Source of the DNA: Myxococcota bacterium
Lineage (GTDB): Bacteria; Myxococcota_A; Polyangia; JAAYKL01
NCBI GenBank assembly: GCA_030065855.1
Contig: JASJCT010000090.1
Location: 1 to 34,328, forward strand
DNA length: 34,328 bases
Direction of reading: 5' to 3'
In this document: one piece after another, positions 23,284-32,312 of the stretch
Position numbering within the stretch: position 1 is the first letter of the stretch
How the letters are laid out: each line of letters opens with the position of its first letter
Notes under the pieces: model-generated
Database searches by the model: none
What the model saw: only the letters and a program-made list of their open reading frames with translations
Told to the model about the DNA's origin: nothing
Made by a program: the position numbers and the translations under genes

Positions 23284-24282
23284 ATGGGGGATACTGTGAG
23301 TTCAAATTTCTGCCCCGAAATCATTGGCAATACCGATAACCTCAACCGGGTCATTGAGCGCGCGCGTCGCGTTACCCCCACTGATTGTACGATATTAATC
23401 TGTGGAGAAACCGGAACAGGCAAAGAACTTCTCGCCCGGGCGATTCACCGCGAGAGCCTGCGCAGCCGTAAGCCGTTCGTGGCTGTCAACTGCGCAGCCA
23501 TGTCCAAGGAGCTCTTGGAAAGCGAGCTCTTTGGACATGTTCAGGGGGCTTTTACCACAGCGGTGCGCAATCGGGAGGGACGCTTCCAGGCAGCAGACGG
23601 GGGGACCATTTTTCTCGATGAAATCGGCGAACTGCCGCTCTCATTGCAGGCAAAGCTGCTTCGGGTGCTTCAATTCAAGGAGTTCTCGGCAGTGGGAGAA
23701 TCCCGATTGCGCCGAGTCGATGTGCGCATTGTGGCCGCAACCAACGCAGATCTCAAACAGATGGTCAAAGAGGGCACATTCAGGCAGGACTTGTACTACA
23801 GACTCAATGTGGTGCAGCTCGAAATACCACCACTGCGCGATCGCAAGCAAGATGTCGCAGATCTCGTAAGCCATTTCATTTCAAAGGCCAGGGCCAAGTA
23901 TGGCAAAGACGTGGCAGCGATTTCCGATGATGCGCTCGGTTACTTGAAAGGCCATTCCTGGCCGGGAAATGTTCGAGAACTCGAAAATGCCGTTGAGCAC
24001 GCGGTGTTGATGTGCCTGGGCGAAGTAATCCAAAGAGATGATTTGCCGCCGGTCGACGCCATAGATGACGGCGAGATAACCGACTTTATCCGTCCTCTCA
24101 CGGACGAAGGGATCGACTTACAGCTGACCTTGCGAAAAATCGAGGCGCTTTACATCCAACAGGCCCTCAGTCAAACTGCGGGCAACAAAAACCAGGCGGC
24201 AAACCTGCTCGGGCTCAACAGAACCACCTTGGTGGAGAAGTTGAAGCGGGGGCTACCCGAGCAGTCGCTTGCCGTCGCCTAA
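23284..24282 (+). CDS. Sigma-54-dependent activator without receiver domain (flagellar regulator)
   Basis: AAA+ domain begins almost at the N-terminus (IIGNTDNLNRV at 13-23). It has Walker A GETGTGKE (41-48), Walker B GGTIFLDEIGE (106-116), an arginine finger region FRQDLYYRLNV and WPGNVRELENAVEHAV. A Fis-type HTH lies at about 301-321. There is no receiver, GAF or PAS domain, so control may be by expression level or a partner. The sigma-54 contact loop GAFTGA reads GAFTTA (88-93). It is followed by a sigma-54 promoter and the flagellar operon, so it probably drives that operon. GAGAGG lies 4 bases before the ATG. Confidence 0.9.
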   Translation: MGDTVSSNFCPEIIGNTDNLNRVIERARRVTPTDCTILICGETGTGKELLARAIHRESLRSRKPFVAVNCAAMSKELLESELFGHVQGAFTTAVRNREGRFQAADGGTIFLDEIGELPLSLQAKLLRVLQFKEFSAVGESRLRRVDVRIVAATNADLKQMVKEGTFRQDLYYRLNVVQLEIPPLRDRKQDVADLVSHFISKARAKYGKDVAAISDDALGYLKGHSWPGNVRELENAVEHAVLMCLGEVIQRDDLPPVDAIDDGEITDFIRPLTDEGIDLQLTLRKIEALYIQQALSQTAGNKNQAANLLGLNRTTLVEKLKRGLPEQSLAVA

Positions 24283-24317
24283 CCGTTTATTCATCAGCAA
24301 AAAAGTGTCAGATTTCC

Positions 24318-24338
24318 AGGCAGTGAGCGTCACTGCCT
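24318..24338. terminator. 9-bp hairpin after the activator gene
   Basis: AGGCAGTGA and TCACTGCCT flank a 3-base loop, 36 bases after the activator stop codon. No strong T-run follows. It probably separates the activator transcript from the sigma-54 promoter downstream. Confidence 0.45.
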
Positions 24339-24423
24339 TGACCCAAATCGGGACCTCGTTTTCGTATGCGATTATTTATGTAAAGATAATAAATGGTTAG
24401 AAGTGGTTATAAAGAGAATTCCA

Positions 24424-24439
24424 TGGCATGCTGCTTGCT
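24424..24439 (+). promoter_or_regulatory. Sigma-54 (-24/-12) promoter of the flagellar operon
   Basis: TGGCATGCTGCTTGCT matches TGGCAC-N5-TTGCW with one difference and the exact GG-N10-GC spacing. The transcript would start near 24450, only about 4 bases before the ATG of the first gene. The position between a sigma-54 activator gene and the flagellar genes supports it. Confidence 0.7.
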
Positions 24440-24453
24440 CTTCTTGAGTTTCG

Positions 24454-26022
24454 ATGAAGTGGCTCAAGATAGGCATTATTTCTGTTTTTGCGCTCCTCGC
24501 CGATCCGGCGCAGTCAGAACAAAAAGGGCCGTGGTCCTTTGGCAACATCACTGTGCTGACCTTTCCGTTCTCCGGTGTTACCGCGCAGCGTATGAAGGGT
24601 TGGCGGGGTATTGCCATACATCTACCGAAATGGAATGAAACCACTGAAAAAGCCCTGAAAAGTGCGCTTGTTCAATCTCCCCTTTCCCATCGCCTTCATC
24701 CCATGCCGAACCGCGGTATGGGCATCGAGGTCTATTCGTTCACCACAGACATAGATTTTGCCTTGCGTCGGGCAAAAAAGGGCACCCAGATCATCATCGG
24801 CGAGTTGAGGCCCGAACGACGCATTCAAAACATCCTCACGGCAAATGCCGACGTAGATCCACTCCCCAAAGAGGTCATCGATGCGCTGAAAGCGGGAAAG
24901 TTGCTAGCAGCGCGACGGGCTCTGGCCAAGACGCGAGGCAAGAAAAAAGACAAGCAATTTCTCTATCGCGCGCGTAAATCAGCCTTCCTCGCCGCCTTGG
25001 GGGGGGGATATGCAGCCGGGTGCCCTGCGCTCCCCAGCTCGCTGAAGAGCGATCGGATGAAAGAAGGGGTTTTTCTCGCTGCATGGTGTCTGCGGGAAAC
25101 TGGAAAACCTAAAATAGCATTGGATTATCTCGCATCATTGAAAAAAGAATCGCTTTCCGAGGTACTGCAAAAAAACACAACCGCACTCGAGCAACGCATT
25201 GCCCACGGCCTCGTTACAGCCAACGATCGCAGGGGCGACGTCATCAACGCAAGTGCGTGCATTATCGGTTACCAAGATATTCTTTTGCATGGTGATCGGG
25301 ATATTCATTTTTTCGAAACAATGACCAGAAACTTAAACGCTGTAGGCGTGGGGCATGTTTTCACGCGCATTGCCCAGCGCGAAATCTCAACCATCGCCGA
25401 AGACCGGCACGCATCTGCCCTGGCACCGATCATTGCTGAGGCATACCTCGGATCCCATCAATACGTCCGCAGTTTGGACGCGGCGACCTTCTTTTTAAGG
25501 AAGAAGCAACCCGATCTCATTGCGGCCCGACTCAAACGGGTCCGGGGGCGTGCAAATCTTCAACAAGGGGATTGGCAATTTGCAGTGAGCGATTTGATAG
25601 CTGCGCAAAAGACCTTGGGAGAAGGCACATTAGAAGATACCTTGTTGCGCCTTGAGGCACGTCTGCGCAGCGGTGTTCCAGCGATACAGTTGGCCCCTGA
25701 ATTGGACAAAGCCATGCGACATCACGCCGCAGATGCCAAATCAAACAGTTCGTTTTGGATCAAACGGCTCAAGGGGGAGATGATCCTATATCAAGAAGAC
25801 AACCCAGATGAAGCCATGCTGCAGGTACTGCCCACACATGTCCTTGTGCGAGCGGCCAATACAGCAAAGAAAAACAACTCGGCAGCACTTGGTAAAGCAC
25901 TTCTCGAGCAGGCGACAAAAGGTGAAGGCGGGTGGCGCGATTTAGCGGTGTTAACCGCGGAGGTCGATCAAATGAGGACTGAGATCGACCAGATTCGAAA
26001 GGCATTGGAGGTCATGCCATGA
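24454..26022 (+). CDS. Exported protein of unknown function leading the flagellar operon
   Basis: A signal peptide (about residues 1-21) precedes ~500 residues that are mostly helical and repeat-like (for example RGRANLQQGDWQFAVSDLIAAQKTLGEG), suggesting TPR-like solenoid units in the second half. The N-terminal part (about 25-120) has alternating strands. The C-terminus ends in a short coiled coil. Its stop overlaps the flgB start by 4 bases, so it is translated with the rod genes. It corresponds to no standard flagellar gene I know. A periplasmic role in rod or P/L-ring assembly is inference. The ATG lacks a clear RBS and sits almost at the predicted transcript start. Confidence 0.75.
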   Translation: MKWLKIGIISVFALLADPAQSEQKGPWSFGNITVLTFPFSGVTAQRMKGWRGIAIHLPKWNETTEKALKSALVQSPLSHRLHPMPNRGMGIEVYSFTTDIDFALRRAKKGTQIIIGELRPERRIQNILTANADVDPLPKEVIDALKAGKLLAARRALAKTRGKKKDKQFLYRARKSAFLAALGGGYAAGCPALPSSLKSDRMKEGVFLAAWCLRETGKPKIALDYLASLKKESLSEVLQKNTTALEQRIAHGLVTANDRRGDVINASACIIGYQDILLHGDRDIHFFETMTRNLNAVGVGHVFTRIAQREISTIAEDRHASALAPIIAEAYLGSHQYVRSLDAATFFLRKKQPDLIAARLKRVRGRANLQQGDWQFAVSDLIAAQKTLGEGTLEDTLLRLEARLRSGVPAIQLAPELDKAMRHHAADAKSNSSFWIKRLKGEMILYQEDNPDEAMLQVLPTHVLVRAANTAKKNNSAALGKALLEQATKGEGGWRDLAVLTAEVDQMRTEIDQIRKALEVMP

Positions 26023-26411
26023 CAGGAATCTTTGAAGGGGTGGATGTTGTAGCGCGTGCCCTTGACTTTCATATGCTGCGGCAGAATCTCATCACTGGAA
26101 ATATCGCCAATGTGGATACGCCCGGGTATGCGCCCAAGGAGCTTCAACGCGCGGAGCAGTCTGACGGGTCTTCGTTCTCCCTATCGCTGACAGCCACGGA
26201 CGGGGAACATCTGACCCCGTCGGGTGTGGACAGAAGCGGGGCCTACGAGGTCGCTGAAGAACGGAATGTCGTTCCAGGCAACGACTTGAATTACGTTAGC
26301 ATGGATTGGGAAATGGCCCGACTATCGGCCAATGCGCTGAGGTACGAAGTCGTTGGAAAGCTCGTGACCAAGCATTTGGGGGTCCTTCACTACGCGGTTC
26401 AGGATAGATAG
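26019..26411 (+). CDS. flgB: Flagellar proximal rod protein FlgB
   Basis: 130 residues with the rod-protein N-terminal signature NLITGNIANVDTPGYAPKEL and a C-terminal helix (MDWEMARLSANALRYEVVGKLV) that packs in the rod. Exported by the flagellar type III system to build the rod on the MS ring. Overlaps the upstream gene as ATGA; flgC follows after 19 bases with its own AGGAGG. Confidence 0.93.
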   Translation: MTGIFEGVDVVARALDFHMLRQNLITGNIANVDTPGYAPKELQRAEQSDGSSFSLSLTATDGEHLTPSGVDRSGAYEVAEERNVVPGNDLNYVSMDWEMARLSANALRYEVVGKLVTKHLGVLHYAVQDR

Positions 26412-26430
26412 GGGGCCAAGGAGGTGAAAC

Positions 26431-26871
26431 GTGAATCTATTTAGTGCGATGGAAATCATTTCCACTGGGCTTTCTGCGCAACGCGCGCGTCTCAATATAA
26501 CCGCGTCCAACTTGGCCAACGCCAGTACAACGCGCACGGTCGAAGGGGGTCCCTACCGACGAAAAGATCCGGTATTTGTGACCGAGTCCATCAACCGTAG
26601 ATTTCCTGAGATGCTCGACGACGCAATTGCCAGACAAGCTCATGGTGTAAGGGTAAGCGAAATTGTCGAGGACAACATGCCGCCGCGCATGGTGCACGAT
26701 CCAGGACATCCAGACGCCAATGCCGAAGGGTTCGTGGCCTATCCGAACGTTTCAACGGTGGAGGAGATGGTAAATATGATCATGGCCTCGCGCGCATATG
26801 ACGCAGGCGTGACAGCCACGCGCACCGTGATGGGTATGGGTCGCAGCGCGCTTCGAATTGGAGGGAATTAA
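26431..26871 (+). CDS. flgC: Flagellar proximal rod protein FlgC
   Basis: 146 residues starting at a GTG with AGGAGG 8 bases upstream. Contains SAQRARLNITASNLANASTTRT (rod signature), a VVPPR-like MPPRMVHDPGHPDANAEGFV segment and the C-terminal EEMVNMIMASRAYDAGVTA helix typical of FlgC. Partner of FlgB in the proximal rod. Confidence 0.95.
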   Translation: MNLFSAMEIISTGLSAQRARLNITASNLANASTTRTVEGGPYRRKDPVFVTESINRRFPEMLDDAIARQAHGVRVSEIVEDNMPPRMVHDPGHPDANAEGFVAYPNVSTVEEMVNMIMASRAYDAGVTATRTVMGMGRSALRIGGN

Positions 26872-26873
26872 CC

Positions 26874-27167
26874 ATGCCGGTGACAGATATCATCTTAAAC
26901 AATGAACTCAAAAATATTGCACCTGCTGAGCTGAACAAACCCGCTGCGCCTGGGTTTACCGATCAATTCTTAGAGATGCTCGAAGGTGTCAATAAGGAGA
27001 TGCACGCGGCTGAAAAGGCGTCCCAGGATTTTGCCGCCGGTAAAACCAACAACATTCACGAGACCATCTTGACAGCTGAACGGGCACTCGTCGCTTTTAA
27101 GTTGGTCGGTGCGATCCGCACCCGGGTCATTCAGGCGTATCAAGAAGTAATGCGAACCGGCGTTTAA
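26874..27167 (+). CDS. fliE: MS-ring/rod adaptor FliE
   Basis: 97 residues with FTDQFLEMLEGVNKEMHAAEKA, FAAGKTNNIHETILTAERA and a conserved C-terminal VRTRVIQAYQEVMR-type helix (AIRTRVIQAYQEVMRTGV). Links rod to MS ring. Two bases after flgC. Confidence 0.93.
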   Translation: MPVTDIILNNELKNIAPAELNKPAAPGFTDQFLEMLEGVNKEMHAAEKASQDFAAGKTNNIHETILTAERALVAFKLVGAIRTRVIQAYQEVMRTGV

Positions 27168-27181
27168 CGGAGAGCTGAGCG

Positions 27182-28822
27182 ATGGCAGAACAACAAGATC
27201 CAAAACCTCCTGATGTCATAGCAAAGATAATGCAGGATCTTCGACAGTTCTGGGAGCGGTTGCCCAAGCGGGTTCGGGTGCTCATGGTGGGCGTGGTCAT
27301 CCTTGTCGTCGCCGCTTCGGTGACCCTGGCGACGCTGGATCGAACCGAGCGCAAGGTGCTCTACACCGACCTGGCAGAAGAGGACGCCGCAGCGATCGTG
27401 ACCTACTTAAAAGGACAAAATACGCCCTACTGGCTGGAGGGTGGGGGTACCACCATCCTCGTCCCTTCGGAAAGGGTTCACGACACCCGCCTCGCACTCG
27501 CTGCCGAGGGTATTCCAGTTGGCGGCGGTGTGGGGTTTGAGCTCTTCGACGAGCAGCGGTTTGGTATGACCGAGTTTGAAGAGCGGGTATCTTTAAGGCG
27601 GGCGCTTGAAGGAGAGCTGGTGCGGACTATTTCCAAATTGGAATCGGTCCGGACGGCTCGGGTTCATCTCGTGCTGCCAAAGCGATCCATTCTCGGCTCC
27701 CAAACCACGCCTGCTCAGGCGTCTATTGTCGTCGAAATGCAACGGGGCCGCGAGCTCCCAAAGAGCGCCATTCGATCGGTGATCCACCTGGTGTCCTCCA
27801 GTGTTGAAGGGTTGAATCCCGATCAGGTCACTGTTGTTGACACGCGTGGGCGGCTGCTATCGGGCGAAGCAGGTGGCGGCATCGACGACAAGGAGCTCGC
27901 GTACCAGCGAAAGTTCGAGCGGGAGATGGAGCTCCACCTATACGAGATGTTGTCCCAGATCCTCGGCCCTGAAGCTTCGGTGGTGCGCGTGGCAGCCAAC
28001 TTTGACTTTTCCAAACGGGAGAGCACGGAGGAGCGATACAATCCAGAAGGTACGGTGGTGCGCAGTGAGCAGCGCGAGGTCGAGACCGTGGGCTCGAAAG
28101 CCACTGGTGCAGGCGGGACACCTGGCACCCGATCCAATCTTCCAGGGGGCACCCCGCCTGCAACGTCTGCAGCAGGGCAGACAAAAAAGCGGGAAGCAGA
28201 GACCCGCAACTATGAAGTGGATCGGGTGGTCAATCGCACTGTGGGTGCCGGGGCCAAATTATCCCGCATTTCAGTCGCCGTGCTCGTCAACGGAAAGAAC
28301 AAGACCGAAGAGCCGTTTGCCCCGAAATCTCCTGAAGAGTTGCACCAAATCGAGCTGGCTGTTCGCGGTGCGGTGGGGTTTGAAGCAGCACGGGGAGATT
28401 CGGTGGAAGTGCAGTCAGTACCGTTCCACGTGCCGGAAAAAATGGATGAACCAGCGCCGACCGGCCCGCCGTTGTGGAAGGAATGGTTACCGATTGCCAC
28501 TGGTCTAGCCGTTGCAATAGCGCTCATTATCGCAGCACTCAGTTTGCGCCGAAAACGGGAACAAGTACCCGTGCCAATGGAGGCACTGTCATTGCCGCGA
28601 CCCGTCCACGAGCTGGAGGCCATCATCGAGCAACCAAATACAGCAGGGGCAGAGGCCAAACCCAGTGGGGAAAAGGAACTCGAGCAGGGACCAGGCCCGG
28701 CAGCGCTTATCGGAGAGGTAAGGCAGTTCTTCATGGATGAAAGCGAAGGCGCGTCCCGAATTCTTCGTTCGTGGCTAAGCGATGCGCGTAAGGCTGAAGA
28801 GCAACAAAAAGAGGCGCACTAA
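27182..28822 (+). CDS. fliF: Flagellar MS-ring protein FliF
   Basis: 546 residues with transmembrane helices at about 38-58 and 439-460 flanking the periplasmic ring-building domains. Typical are LYTDLAEEDAAAIVTYLKGQNTPYWLEGGGTTILVPSERVHDTRLALA-region sequence, GFELFDEQRFGMTEFEERVSLRRALEGELVRTI and a NYEVDRVV motif. A Gly/Thr/Pro-rich loop lies at about 305-335. The cytoplasmic C-terminus ends with ASRILRSWLSDARKAEEQ, which docks FliG. Its TAA overlaps the fliG ATG by one base. Confidence 0.96.
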   Translation: MAEQQDPKPPDVIAKIMQDLRQFWERLPKRVRVLMVGVVILVVAASVTLATLDRTERKVLYTDLAEEDAAAIVTYLKGQNTPYWLEGGGTTILVPSERVHDTRLALAAEGIPVGGGVGFELFDEQRFGMTEFEERVSLRRALEGELVRTISKLESVRTARVHLVLPKRSILGSQTTPAQASIVVEMQRGRELPKSAIRSVIHLVSSSVEGLNPDQVTVVDTRGRLLSGEAGGGIDDKELAYQRKFEREMELHLYEMLSQILGPEASVVRVAANFDFSKRESTEERYNPEGTVVRSEQREVETVGSKATGAGGTPGTRSNLPGGTPPATSAAGQTKKREAETRNYEVDRVVNRTVGAGAKLSRISVAVLVNGKNKTEEPFAPKSPEELHQIELAVRGAVGFEAARGDSVEVQSVPFHVPEKMDEPAPTGPPLWKEWLPIATGLAVAIALIIAALSLRRKREQVPVPMEALSLPRPVHELEAIIEQPNTAGAEAKPSGEKELEQGPGPAALIGEVRQFFMDESEGASRILRSWLSDARKAEEQQKEAH

Positions 28823-29820
28823 TGGCAACTGTCAGGCCTCCTGATAAAGCAACGCAGGCCCTGCTGCTCATCCTCTCTCTGGAAGAAGAGGCAGTTGCGC
28901 GGGTCCTCAAACACATGGAGCCCGAGGATATCCGATTGCTGCACGAGTTGGCAAAGGGGGAGTTTAGCGCGGATAGTAAGAGCCTGATAACGGCCTATCA
29001 AAGTTTTCTCAGCGATGCCCGGCAACCACTGATCGGTCCTGATGAAGGGAGGAAGTACATCGAGCGACTGGCACAGAAATCCCTGGGCCGTGAGGAGAGC
29101 AAGAACATTTTAGAGGGTAAGGATCACACAGGTTCATTTACAGATATTGAGCGGCGCAATCCACAGGCAGTGGCTGAAATTCTCTCTGAGGAGAATCCAC
29201 AAGTGGTGGCCGCGATTCTCACCGAGCTCTCTCCGGCCTATGCGTCGACTGTTATTGGCCACTTTGATCAAACCCTTCAAAATCAAGTCATCACTAGGAT
29301 CTCTCGCATGAACGAGATCCCCGGGAGCACCGTACACGCCCTGTTACGAGCTGTCGAAGAGCAACTCTCGGAGTTGGAGGCGGACGATGCCAAATCAGTG
29401 GACGGTATGGGACGCGCTGCGTTGATACTACAACGACTGCCTATCGCCGATACCGAAGAGGTGCTCACCACCATGGGAGAGGAAGATCCTGCGATGGCCC
29501 ATAAGCTGCGCAGGGCCATGTTCTGTTTCGAGGATCTAGAGAATGTACAAGGCCGCGGCATGCAAGTGTTGATCAAGGAAGTGAGCAACGATCAATTGTT
29601 ATTGGCCCTGAAGACCGCGAGCGACGAATTAAAAGACAAAATTCTGGCGTCTGTATCTAAGCGCGCTGCCGAGATCATCCTGGACGACCTCGTGGCCATG
29701 GGGCCAGTACGGTTGAGTGAGGTGGAACAATCCCAACAGGAAATCGTCGACACAGCGCTCAGGTTGGAAGCTGAGGGCAAAATCGTGATTGCCGGGCGGG
29801 GCGGAGAGGAATTGGTATGA
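28822..29820 (+). CDS. fliG: Flagellar motor switch protein FliG
   Basis: 332 residues covering the N-terminal FliF-binding, middle FliM-binding (EENPQVVAAILTELSPAYAS) and C-terminal torque domains (MFCFEDLENVQGRGMQVLIKEV, then KDKILASVSKRAAEIILDDL). Charged residues of the torque helix are retained. Converts ion flow to rotation and switching. Overlaps fliH as ATGA. Confidence 0.96.
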   Translation: MATVRPPDKATQALLLILSLEEEAVARVLKHMEPEDIRLLHELAKGEFSADSKSLITAYQSFLSDARQPLIGPDEGRKYIERLAQKSLGREESKNILEGKDHTGSFTDIERRNPQAVAEILSEENPQVVAAILTELSPAYASTVIGHFDQTLQNQVITRISRMNEIPGSTVHALLRAVEEQLSELEADDAKSVDGMGRAALILQRLPIADTEEVLTTMGEEDPAMAHKLRRAMFCFEDLENVQGRGMQVLIKEVSNDQLLLALKTASDELKDKILASVSKRAAEIILDDLVAMGPVRLSEVEQSQQEIVDTALRLEAEGKIVIAGRGGEELV

Positions 29821-30506
29821 GCCAGGCACCGTGGTTCTCGCAAAAAGCACCCCAACCCCAAGGTGCGGCAGTCCATCCTGCAACATGGGCAACGCCCGCT
29901 GCACCGACGGCAGTCCGACCGCTGTTTGCTAAGCCCATACCCGAGGATGCGCCAATCAACCCCGGGTTAGATGCCGACACCTCACCGAAAAAATCCCTAC
30001 CGCCTGCTGCGCCTCCAGGGGGCGATAATGAGCCTGCCGTCCTGACGTCCCCACCTCCGGCACCGTCAGACCTCAGCGGGGAGTTCGATCACCAGCTGGC
30101 ACTCTTGTCCGCTGCCCTGGCCGAGGTCGCAGATGCACAACACCGGGAGACACAGCAGCGGGCAGCCGAGGCACTCGAACTGGGGTTGGTGATTGCCGAG
30201 GAACTCGCCGCTGGCGCCATCCAAATCGAGCCCCAACGGGCCCTCGCTTTGATCGAGGAAGCGTTCCAACTTATGGGTGAAGCGCGTGAGGTAAAAATCC
30301 GACTTCAGCCCGATCTTTTCGACAGTCTAGAAAGTGCTGGATTGCTGGATGAGCTCAAGGCTGCCGACCAGGTGGCCCTGTTACGAGATCCAGATGTTCA
30401 GGACATGGGGTGTATTGTGGCGTCGCATGCAGGACGAGTTGACGCGCGGGTGCGCGCCCGCCTGAATCGGTTGCGACATGAACTGCAGCGGGAACAGGGG
30501 GGATAA
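29817..30506 (+). CDS. fliH: Flagellar export ATPase regulator FliH
   Basis: 229 residues. The first ~95 are Pro/Ala-rich and disordered, unusually long. Then a helical part with LALLSAALAEVADAQHRETQQRAAEALELGLVIAEELAAG resembles FliH/HrpE, and the C-terminus has VKIRLQPDLFDSLE and DVQDMGCIVASHAGRVDARVRARL as in FliH/YscL. Holds FliI and recruits it to the export gate. Called by context and family resemblance. Confidence 0.85.
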   Translation: MSQAPWFSQKAPQPQGAAVHPATWATPAAPTAVRPLFAKPIPEDAPINPGLDADTSPKKSLPPAAPPGGDNEPAVLTSPPPAPSDLSGEFDHQLALLSAALAEVADAQHRETQQRAAEALELGLVIAEELAAGAIQIEPQRALALIEEAFQLMGEAREVKIRLQPDLFDSLESAGLLDELKAADQVALLRDPDVQDMGCIVASHAGRVDARVRARLNRLRHELQREQGG

Positions 30507-30510
30507 ACGC

Positions 30511-31839
30511 GTGATCGCGCCGGATACTGAAATGCGCCTGCCTGACCGCGCCAAAAAGCTGGCCCGGCTCGGACTGCTGGGCCAGGTCACCGGCATCACA
30601 GGACCTGTGATCAGGGTACAGGGGCTCAGCGCTGTAGTGGGTCAACACGTCAATCTTTGGGTGAATGACGAACTGCCTCCGGCATTGGGCGAAGTGATTG
30701 GATTGGAAAATGACTGCGTGCTGCTCATGGCACTGGGGCCCACCGAAGGGATAGGCTTGGGTGCTGACGTCAGTGTCCGAGGACGAGATCCTCGGGTGCC
30801 GGTCGGCGAGGCGTTTCTCGGCCGCATCGTCGACGGCCTGGGGCAGCCATTGGACGGGTTACCACCACCGATAATTGCTGAGCGACGGCCGCTTCAGGGA
30901 GATACGCCGGGCCCACTCAAACGGGCGCGAATAAGAACGCCGTTTTCAACCGGTGTGCGGGCAGTCGATGCCTTGCTCACCCTGGGACGTGGGCAGCGAA
31001 CAGGTATTTTTGCCGGAGCGGGTATTGGCAAGAGCACGTTGCTATCGATGATCGCGCGGCACGCCGCGGTTGATGTATGCATTGTTGCGCTCATCGGTGA
31101 ACGGGGCAGAGAGGTGCGCGAGTTTGTCGAGGACGCCATTACGCAAGAAAACCGGGAGCGGACGATTGTGGTCGCCGTGACCGGGGATCAGGCGCCCTTG
31201 GTCCGAATTCGGGGTGCAATGTTCGCAACATCCCTTGCCGAGTACTTTAGAAGCCAGGGGCAGAACGTTTTAATGCTTCTGGATTCCCTTACGCGATTCG
31301 CGATGGCCCAGAGAGAAGTGGGTCTGGCCGCAGGGGAGCTGCCCGCGAGCAAGGGGTATCCCCCGTCTGTATTTGTAGAATTGGCCCGCATTCTCGAACG
31401 AGCTGGCAACGACAGTGTCGGAAGCATCACCGGCGTCTACACGGTGCTCGTAGAGGGCGATGACATGACAGATCCCGTGGCTGACGCGACCCTGGCCCTC
31501 ATGGACGGTCATATCGTGCTCTCTAGAACAATGGCGAATCGGGGCATTTTTCCAGCTGTAGACGTGTTGCGATCGACGTCGCGACTGATGGATCAAGTGT
31601 CCTCGCGCGAGCACCTAACAGCATCGAGAAACGTCAAGGCAATGCTGTCGACCTATGAACAGGTAGAGGATCTCATCCGGATCGGCGCTTACCAACCCGG
31701 GAGCGATCCAGCAGTGGACGAGGCGCGGGCATTTGTCCCGAAGTTCGAGCAGTTCGTCACACAGGAAGTGGCGACCCATGCCAGGTATGAGGCATCGCTA
31801 AATGCACTCATCGACCTGGGCAAAAATCGGAAGAAATGA
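30511..31839 (+). CDS. fliI: Flagellar export ATPase FliI
   Basis: F1-like ATPase with Walker A GIFAGAGIGKST, VALIGERGREVREFVED, Walker B LMLLDSLTRFAMAQRE, and GYPPSVFVELARILERAG. I start at GTG 30511 (GGGGGG 8 bases upstream), giving 442 residues; an upstream in-frame ATG at 30478 lies inside fliH. Energises substrate unfolding and export. Confidence 0.96.
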   Translation: MIAPDTEMRLPDRAKKLARLGLLGQVTGITGPVIRVQGLSAVVGQHVNLWVNDELPPALGEVIGLENDCVLLMALGPTEGIGLGADVSVRGRDPRVPVGEAFLGRIVDGLGQPLDGLPPPIIAERRPLQGDTPGPLKRARIRTPFSTGVRAVDALLTLGRGQRTGIFAGAGIGKSTLLSMIARHAAVDVCIVALIGERGREVREFVEDAITQENRERTIVVAVTGDQAPLVRIRGAMFATSLAEYFRSQGQNVLMLLDSLTRFAMAQREVGLAAGELPASKGYPPSVFVELARILERAGNDSVGSITGVYTVLVEGDDMTDPVADATLALMDGHIVLSRTMANRGIFPAVDVLRSTSRLMDQVSSREHLTASRNVKAMLSTYEQVEDLIRIGAYQPGSDPAVDEARAFVPKFEQFVTQEVATHARYEASLNALIDLGKNRKK

Positions 31840-31865
31840 TGTGGCACAAATGCGGATAAGCACCC

Positions 31866-32312
31866 ATGGCACATGCGTCGATTAAGCGATTGAATCGATT
31901 GATAGCGATTCGAGAACGAGAGCGAGAGAAAGCAGGCGGTGAAGTGAAATTGTCTCGGGAACGCCAGCATGTCGCTGATCAGCAAGCTGAAGAGGCAGCC
32001 CAGATCGTCCTCAATGAAAAGGTCGCTATTGACCGGCAATTAAAACGCCCCACCACTGCAGAAACCCTTTGGCTAGGACGCGAGTGCCTGAACGCAGTTT
32101 CTCTCGAATTGGTTGAGAAAAAGCAGATATCGCAGCAGGCGTTGACCGATCTGAAGGATAAACTCGAAAAGTTGAACGCGACCCATAGCCGGGTCAAGCA
32201 AATGACATTGCTGCGAGAGCTGTTTTCGATGCGACTCAAGGCGTCGCTTCAGAGAAAGGAGCAGCGGGAGATAGATGATCTCTCAGCGCTCAAGGAGGCA
32301 ACGCGACAATGA
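31866..32312 (+). CDS. fliJ: Flagellar export chaperone FliJ
   Basis: 148-residue, highly charged, nearly all coiled coil (RLIAIREREREKAGGEVKLSRER onward), as in FliJ. It lies directly after fliI and overlaps the next gene as ATGA. Identification is mostly from context and composition. Confidence 0.8.
   Translation: MAHASIKRLNRLIAIREREREKAGGEVKLSRERQHVADQQAEEAAQIVLNEKVAIDRQLKRPTTAETLWLGRECLNAVSLELVEKKQISQQALTDLKDKLEKLNATHSRVKQMTLLRELFSMRLKASLQRKEQREIDDLSALKEATRQ

Noticed and set aside
27828..28209. Long antisense frames inside fliF
   Set aside because: Fully antisense to a conserved gene, low-complexity Ser/Arg/Pro composition.
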